Made by a program: the position numbers and the translations under genes. Positions 57,097 through 64,000 of a stretch of 64,000 bases of DNA are shown piece after piece. This stretch comes from Massilia sp. Se16.2.3. Lineage in GTDB: Bacteria; Pseudomonadota; Gammaproteobacteria; Burkholderiales; Burkholderiaceae_D. The notes under the pieces are model-generated. The model did no database searches. It was not told where the DNA came from and saw only the letters and a program-made list of their open reading frames with translations. The DNA is taken from positions 372,001 to 436,000 of the forward strand of contig NZ_CP050451.1 in NCBI RefSeq assembly GCF_014171595.1. Reading direction: 5' to 3'. Every line of letters begins with the position of its first letter. Position 1 is the stretch's first letter.

Positions 57097-58110
57097 CTAC
57101 CTGGCCACCTTCAACGCCAGCTGCAGCATCGCATCCCACGCATCCCCCGCGAACGCCTTGGCCCGTAAACCCTTGACCATCCTGTCGACCTGCGCCGCCT
57201 CCTGCAGCGCGCCTTCCAGCACGGGCAGCGACACGCGCCGCAGCGCCGGCTCCATCATGCGTTCGCGCGGGCCCCAGATGCGGTATTCCTTCAGCAGCGC
57301 GCCCAGCGGACGCCCCTGCGCCATCCCGGCTTTCAATTTTAACAGCGTGCGGATTTCTTCGGAGACGGCCCACAAGACCAGCGGCAGCGCCTCGCCCTCG
57401 CCCTTCAAGCCCTCGAGCATGCGGGCGAGGCGTGCCGGGTCGCCCGCCAGCATCGCCTCGGACAACTTGAACACGTCGTAGCGCGCCACGTTCAGGACGG
57501 CGTCCATCACCTGCTCGTAGGTCAGCTTGCCCGGCTCGTGCAGCAGTCCCAGCTTCTGGATTTCCTGGTGCGCCGCGAGCAGGTTGCCCTCGACGCGGTC
57601 GGCGATGAAATCCAGGCTCTGGCGGTCGGCGCTCTGGCCCTGGCTGGACAGGCGCATGCCGATCCAGGCGGGCAGCTGGGCGCGTTCCACGTTCGGGATC
57701 TCGATGTAGATGGCGGCCTGCTGCAGGCTCGCCACCCAGGACGCCTTCGCCGTCTGCCAGTCGAGCTTCGGCAGCGTGATCAGGGTCAGGTTGTCCGGAC
57801 TGAGGTCTTTCGCATAGGCCTGCAGCGCCGCACTGCCGTCCTTGCCGGGTTTACCCGTGGGGATGCGCAGTTCGATTAGCTTCTTGTCGCCGAACAGCGA
57901 CATGGCCTGGTTCGCGGCCAGCAGTTCGCCCCACTTGAAGCTGCGCTCGACGGTGAGCACGTCGCGTTCGGTGTGGCCGGCCGCGCGCGCGGCGCGGCGG
58001 ATCTTGTCGGCCGCCTCCAGCGCCAGCAGGTGCTCGTCGCTGGTGATGACGTACAGCGGCGCCAGGCCTTTGGCGAGGTGGGCGTCGAGCGCGTCAGGGC
58101 GCAGTTGCAT
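57097..58110 (-). CDS. holA: DNA polymerase III subunit delta
   Basis: Clamp-loader subunit that opens the beta clamp. The 337-residue protein has the HolA pattern: MQLRPDALDAHLAKGLAPLYVI then SDEHLLALEAADKIR in domain I, the ATPase-like core without Walker A, and domain III helices (EGALQEAAQVDRMVKGLRA). It lies 28 bases downstream of lptE and is part of the leuS-lptE-holA unit. Confidence 0.95.
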   Translation of the reverse strand: MQLRPDALDAHLAKGLAPLYVITSDEHLLALEAADKIRRAARAAGHTERDVLTVERSFKWGELLAANQAMSLFGDKKLIELRIPTGKPGKDGSAALQAYAKDLSPDNLTLITLPKLDWQTAKASWVASLQQAAIYIEIPNVERAQLPAWIGMRLSSQGQSADRQSLDFIADRVEGNLLAAHQEIQKLGLLHEPGKLTYEQVMDAVLNVARYDVFKLSEAMLAGDPARLARMLEGLKGEGEALPLVLWAVSEEIRTLLKLKAGMAQGRPLGALLKEYRIWGPRERMMEPALRRVSLPVLEGALQEAAQVDRMVKGLRAKAFAGDAWDAMLQLALKVAR

Positions 58111-58138
58111 CGGTCTTGCTCATGGATTCAGCGGGCCC

Positions 58139-58657
58139 TCACGGCGCCGGCTTGATGGCAGCCAGGCGGCGCATGATCTGCTGCACCAGGTCGGACTGCA
58201 TGTCGCGGTACAGCAGCGCTTCCTCGCCCTCTTTCGCCAGCACGGCCTCTTCGCTGAAGGCGAGATTGCGGCGCAGCGTGATCTCGGTCGGGCCGAGCAG
58301 CAGGTTGCCGGCACGGTCGCGCACCTGGAACACCAGCGTGTAGCCCAGCAAATACTCGCGCACGCGGCCGAGGTTATTCAGCGACAGGATGGTCTTGTTG
58401 CGGGTTTCCGTCAGCACCTCGAACTGCGCCTCGGCTTCCTTCGGCGTGCCGGCGATGACGACACGGTCGCCCGCACGCAGGTTGCGCTTGAGCTCATTGC
58501 CGAGCGGGGAGGTGTCGGCAAAGGCGAGATAGATGCTCGAGAACGGCATGTTGTAGGCACCGTTCGATCCGCGCAGCTGGAAGCCGCAGGCCGAAACGAT
58601 CGTCGCCAGCAGCAGGGCCGCCAGCGCGCGCGAAATCAGGGAAGAGAAAGCGCGCAT
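58139..58657 (-). CDS. lptE: LPS-assembly lipoprotein LptE
   Basis: Outer-membrane lipoprotein that plugs LptD and helps to place lipopolysaccharide on the cell surface. The 172-residue protein has a signal with lipobox VSAC (in LATIVSACGFQLRG), followed by the conserved GFQLRG. The rest is the small alpha/beta LptE fold, with YLLGYTLVFQVRD. It starts 3 bases after leuS and is clearly in the same transcript. Confidence 0.95.
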   Translation of the reverse strand: MRAFSSLISRALAALLLATIVSACGFQLRGSNGAYNMPFSSIYLAFADTSPLGNELKRNLRAGDRVVIAGTPKEAEAQFEVLTETRNKTILSLNNLGRVREYLLGYTLVFQVRDRAGNLLLGPTEITLRRNLAFSEEAVLAKEGEEALLYRDMQSDLVQQIMRRLAAIKPAP

Positions 58658-58660
58658 GAA

Positions 58661-61345
<2,685 letters not shown>

Positions 61346-61405
61346 TTATACTGGTTCATCTTGCACTGCGGCGAAGCGTGACCGGAGCAAACCACGCGGA
61401 AAGAC

Positions 61406-61648
61406 CTAGGGTGGGCGGCTATACCGGGATGGCCGCGAGTCGACGGTGCAAGCCCCGCCCACGCGTTCAACCGACGGGCGAAATGCCGCGCCCCAATGGC
61501 TGGGGTCAGGTCTGACATTTGGACACGGGCTCAGGCACAGTTCAACCGGCGGCTGAACTGTCGCGACGTTTTACGAGCCTGTTGAACGCGTGGGCGGCGC
61601 TGGCGTCAACTGCTTGCAGGCGCCAGGGTAGAGCCGCTCACCCTACGG
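61406..61648. repeat. Composite palindromic repeat upstream of leuS
   Basis: Two arms face each other: 61406-61472 (CTAGGGTGGGCGGC...GCCCACGCGTTCAAC) and 61581-61648 (GTTGAACGCGTGGGCGGC...CACCCTACGG). This is the same long variant as at 29475-29684. Between them, 61501-61527 (TGGGGTCAGGTCTGACATTT...) is an inverted, 26-of-27 identical copy of the motif in the 51-bp tandem repeat. Confidence 0.87.
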
Positions 61649-61744
61649 CAGAGGTCGTGTCCGAATGTCAGACCTGACCCCAGGGGTAGTATTCTACGGC
61701 AGAGGTCGTGTCCGAATGTCAGACCTGACCCCAGGGGTAGTATT
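61643..61744. repeat. Two perfect 51-bp tandem repeats
   Basis: Copies at 61643-61693 and 61694-61744, identical, each starting CTACGGCAGAGGTCGTGTCC and containing AATGTCAGACCTGACCCC. The second copy ends at the stop of the GT51-like gene. Together with the inverted copy at 61501-61527, they form stem-loop-capable elements. The motif is a known type of REP-like intergenic sequence in proteobacteria. Confidence 0.9.
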
Positions 61745-62430
61745 CAAGGGGCGCAGTGTGCGTAGGTGGTGTCGAACCAGCCCGCCGGCTTGCAGCGTCC
61801 CGACAGCACGGCCCGTACCCGCAGCAGGCGCAGTTCGTAGGCTTCATGGTTGCGCAGCGGATGCAGCTCGTTCGGGGCGCGGATCATGGCAACCAGGGCG
61901 GCCATCTCGTCGTCGCCGAGCGCGGCCAGCGGTTTGCCGAGATAAGCCTGCGCCGCTCCCTCCAGGCCGCGCACCTGCTTCCCGTCCTGGCGCCCCATGT
62001 AGACGGTGGCGGCGTAGATCGCCAGCTGGCGCTCCTTCGACACCTTCGCGTCGAGCACCAGCGCCATGACGTCGCGGCCGAAGTCGACCCGCTTGCAGCA
62101 GGCGTAGACGCCGCGGTACAGCCCTTGCAACTGTCCTGCGGCGCCGTCGAGCGTGGCGCCATCGAGGAAGGTTTCGCGGGCGACGGCGGAGGAAATCGTG
62201 GCCACGCCCTGGCCGTTTGCCAGGCTCAACCCATGGTGGGAAAGGAAGGTCGGGTCTTCGATCGCCAGCAGGATGGCGCGCTGGCTGTGCGACAGGTGCG
62301 GCAGCGACGGCTTGGCGGGATACTGCGCGAGCAGTGTGTCGACCGAGGCGCTCGCCCACCAGGCGACGACGGCCAGGTAGACCAGCAACAGTGCAACCAG
62401 CGCCAGCAGCGGCTTGAGGAGGCGTTTCAC
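61744..62430 (-). CDS. GT51-like transglycosylase (MtgA-like), divergent motifs
   Basis: A 228-residue protein with one N-terminal span (LLKPLLALVALLLVYLAVVAWW) and a domain resembling the peptidoglycan glycosyltransferase GT51: motif 1 IEDPTFLSHHG keeps Glu-Asp, and later LAIYAATVYMG, GLEGAAQAYLGK and DEMAALVAMIRAPNELHP follow the family order. Motif 2 reads GVATISSAVAR where GxSTITQQ is expected, and the RKxxE motif is lost, so activity is doubtful. I start at GTG 62430, just before the span; ATG 62529 would begin inside a repeat element. The last residues end in the 51-bp repeat region. Confidence 0.72.
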   Translation of the reverse strand: MKRLLKPLLALVALLLVYLAVVAWWASASVDTLLAQYPAKPSLPHLSHSQRAILLAIEDPTFLSHHGLSLANGQGVATISSAVARETFLDGATLDGAAGQLQGLYRGVYACCKRVDFGRDVMALVLDAKVSKERQLAIYAATVYMGRQDGKQVRGLEGAAQAYLGKPLAALGDDEMAALVAMIRAPNELHPLRNHEAYELRLLRVRAVLSGRCKPAGWFDTTYAHCAP

Positions 62431-62518
62431 GGTGCGCTGCTCAAGACGGGATACGATGGGTGGACAGCGTGCATCCGTCGTGGAGCTGCTGCTGTGCTGG
62501 TGCGGGTGCGCCTGGTCT

Positions 62519-62566
62519 GCGTGGGGCATTGAAGCTGGGGGGGCTTCAATGCGTGCCCACCCTACG
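62519..62566. repeat. Palindromic repeat with internal long hairpin
   Basis: GCGTGGGGCATTGAAGC, a G-run loop and GCTTCAATGC form a perfect 10-bp stem inside a copy of the repeat that ends GCCCACCCTACGAG. It resembles the long fourth copy at 55022-55073, in which an extra hairpin is nested within the outer repeat. Confidence 0.83.
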
Positions 62567-62609
62567 AGTACAGCCTCGGGCCGTTTTCAAATAGAAGGCC
62601 ACCGACGGC

Positions 62610-62936
62610 TTAACGCAGCACGAGTTCCAGGGCCGGCTTCTCGCCGTAGTCCTCGTAGCGCTCGTTGATGCCGCCGACGCAGAAGACGATCTCGTCGAGC
62701 AGGTCGGGCAGGCGGGCGCGCAGGGCGGCGCTGTCGGTGATGACGATTTCCAGGGTTTCCTCAGGCTGAAGGCGGAACTTGGTCATGTTCTCGTCGTCGC
62801 GCAGGTAGCTCAGGCAATCGACCCAGGTATCGATGGTGTCGCCATTGGCCGTGTGGAAGCCGAAGGCGCGGCTGCTCTCGGCGAAGAAGCTCGCTTCGTT
62901 GACGATGGCGGCGCCATTCAGTTCTGCTACTGCCAT
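62610..62936 (-). CDS. Barstar-like protein
   Basis: A 108-residue protein with the barstar fold pattern: an early AFGFHTANGDTIDTWVDCLSYLRD (the helix that binds the RNase active site in barstar) and a C-terminal strand-helix with LEIVITDSAALRARLP. Barstar inhibits the ribonuclease barnase; many bacteria carry barstar-like genes with no partner nuclease, as here. Its ATG is two bases after the dapB stop (TGAACATG), so translation is coupled to a lysine/peptidoglycan gene, an unexpected context. Confidence 0.8.
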   Translation of the reverse strand: MAVAELNGAAIVNEASFFAESSRAFGFHTANGDTIDTWVDCLSYLRDDENMTKFRLQPEETLEIVITDSAALRARLPDLLDEIVFCVGGINERYEDYGEKPALELVLR

Positions 62937-62938
62937 GT

Positions 62939-63748
62939 TCAGCCTTTCAGGGACAAGACGTCCTGCATGTCGTAGAGGCCCGTCGCCTTGTCGGCAATGA
63001 AGCGCGCACCGCGCAGGGCGCCGTGGGCGTAGGTGACGCGGCTGCTCGATTTGTGGCTGATTTCGATGCGCTCGCCGGTGCCGGCGAAGAGCACCGTGTG
63101 GTCGCCGACAATGTCGCCGCCGCGCACGGTGGCAAAGCCGATCGTCGACGGATCGCGCTCGCCGGTCACGCCTTCGCGGCCATAGACGGCGCAGTCTTTC
63201 AAATCGCGCCCCAGCGCGTCGGCGATGACCTCGCCCATCTTGAGGGCGGTGCCGGAGGGCGCATCGACCTTGTGGCGGTGGTGGGCTTCGACGATCTCGA
63301 TGTCGTAGCCTTCGGCGAAACTCTTTGCCGCCATTTCCAGCAATTTCAGCGTGACGTTCACGCCGACGCTCATGTTCGGTGCGAAGACGACGGCCACCTT
63401 TTCCGCAGCGGCGGCGATCGCGGCCTTGCCGGCCTCGTCGAAACCAGTGGTGCCGATGACCATCTTGATGCCATGGGCCGCGCAATACGCCAGGTGCGCC
63501 AGCGTGCCTTCCGGACGCGTGAAATCGATCAGGCAGTCGGCGCCCGCCAGGGCACGCGCCAGGTCGGCTTCGATGGCCACGCCGCTGACCTGGCCGGCAA
63601 ACGCGCCGGCATCCTGGCCGAGGAAGGGGGAGCCCGCGACGTCGAGCGCGCCGGCCAGTTGCACGTCGGGCGAGGCGGCGATCGCCTCGACCAGCATGCG
63701 GCCCATGCGCCCGCTGGCGCCGGCAACCGCGATTTTGATTTGCTTCAT
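62939..63748 (-). CDS. dapB: 4-hydroxy-tetrahydrodipicolinate reductase
   Basis: NAD(P)H-dependent step of lysine and diaminopimelate synthesis. The 269-residue protein begins [22 protein letters not shown] (Rossmann GxxGxxG), has [13 protein letters not shown], the catalytic His-Lys segment [20 protein letters not shown] and a standard C-terminus. It lies 7 bases after bamE and 2 bases before the barstar-like gene, so all three share a transcript. Confidence 0.97.
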   Translation of the reverse strand: MKQIKIAVAGASGRMGRMLVEAIAASPDVQLAGALDVAGSPFLGQDAGAFAGQVSGVAIEADLARALAGADCLIDFTRPEGTLAHLAYCAAHGIKMVIGTTGFDEAGKAAIAAAAEKVAVVFAPNMSVGVNVTLKLLEMAAKSFAEGYDIEIVEAHHRHKVDAPSGTALKMGEVIADALGRDLKDCAVYGREGVTGERDPSTIGFATVRGGDIVGDHTVLFAGTGERIEISHKSSSRVTYAHGALRGARFIADKATGLYDMQDVLSLKG

Positions 63749-63755
63749 GACTGGC

Positions 63756-64000
63756 TTACTGGATTTGTTGGCCGTTCGCCGGGGTGACGACCGAAGGGGC
63801 TGCGGCAGGCTTGGTGTGCTGGGCAGCGTCTTCTTTTTTCAGCGACTTGATCGGACCGGCGATGCGTTCGATGTATTCGCGTTCGGTCGGCAGGTTGGCG
63901 CCGTCGAAGCGTTCGACCACGTCGCCCTTGAAATAGACGGTGACGCGGCTGGTGGTCAGCTCGCCATTGCCGCGGGCCAGGTAGAACGGGTAGTCCCAGC
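63756..64000 (-). CDS. bamE: Outer-membrane assembly lipoprotein BamE, C-terminal part
   Basis: The last 81 residues of the gene are visible; the start lies beyond the right edge. The readable sequence ([13 protein letters not shown], then [15 protein letters not shown] and [16 protein letters not shown]) matches the SmpA/OmlA domain of BamE, a small lipoprotein of the BAM outer-membrane protein insertion complex. A Lys-rich and Pro/Ala-rich tail ends the protein. BamE upstream of dapB is the usual order in betaproteobacteria. Confidence 0.93.
   Translation of the reverse strand, partial: WDYPFYLARGNGELTTSRVTVYFKGDVVERFDGANLPTEREYIERIAGPIKSLKKEDAAQHTKPAAAPSVVTPANGQQIQ

Overview
The window is GC-rich chromosomal DNA of a betaproteobacterium, most likely an Oxalobacteraceae member of the Massilia/Telluria type. 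This is inferred from familiar Burkholderiales gene sets: grpE-dnaK, nadK-recN, tolC-rhodanese-pcm, and bamE-dapB / leuS-lptE-holA-proA. Protein styles and abundant short palindromic intergenic repeats fit the same group. I see no insertion sequence, transposase, CRISPR array or intact prophage.

Layout. 1-14.6 kb: the heat-shock pair grpE-dnaK (dnaK runs off the left edge) with two sigma-32-type promoters, hemH, the peroxide-defence gene ohr, a YddA/SbmA-type ABC exporter, an HNH protein, the SOS-type pair nadK-recN, a DUF3667 membrane protein, osmC, gloA and a HAF-repeat lipoprotein. 14.6-19.3 kb: tolC, rhodanese and pcm, then a TetR regulator with a short-chain dehydrogenase. 19.3-26.5 kb: mostly uncharacterised genes, namely a coupled membrane-protein operon on the minus strand and a DUF3857/transglutaminase exported protein with a helical partner. 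26.7-31.7 kb: uppP, recQ, trmB and an AstE/AspA-type zinc hydrolase. 31.7-33.1 kb: a small phage-derived module (holin-like gene, operator, S24 repressor-like regulator). 33-40.6 kb: an ankyrin protein, tRNA-Gly(CCC), an ATP-grasp enzyme, two tandem GumN/TraB-like genes and an FlgP/FlgT-like pair. 40.9-43.7 kb: a radical SAM + DUF4130-UdgX DNA repair operon behind a perfect LexA box. 44-52 kb: a lipoprotein, an unrecognised membrane protein, and a Sel1-repeat / REC-PAS-GGDEF-EAL / HDOD-GAF-histidine kinase signalling block. 52-64 kb: a Bcr/CflA transporter, an RlmL-like methyltransferase, hemJ, proA, holA, lptE, leuS, a GT51-like protein, a barstar-like gene, dapB and the 3' end of bamE.

Genes that appear to work together: nadK-recN and the radical SAM-UdgX operon each lie behind a CTGT-N8-ACAG SOS box, so the window holds two DNA-damage-inducible units. 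hemH and hemJ belong to haem synthesis. ohr, osmC and gloA deal with peroxides and electrophiles. tolC, lptE, bamE, uppP and the GT51-like gene serve the cell envelope.

Two cautions. First, at least eight genes carry apparent frameshifts, nearly all equal to the loss or gain of one base in a G/C or A run (recN, the DUF3857 gene twice, the 20.4-kb operon, one gumN-like gene, udgX, the radical SAM gene, the Sel1 gene five times, the HDOD kinase). These look like sequencing errors rather than real pseudogenes. Second, I give coordinates of the presumed intact gene in those cases and state where the frame breaks.
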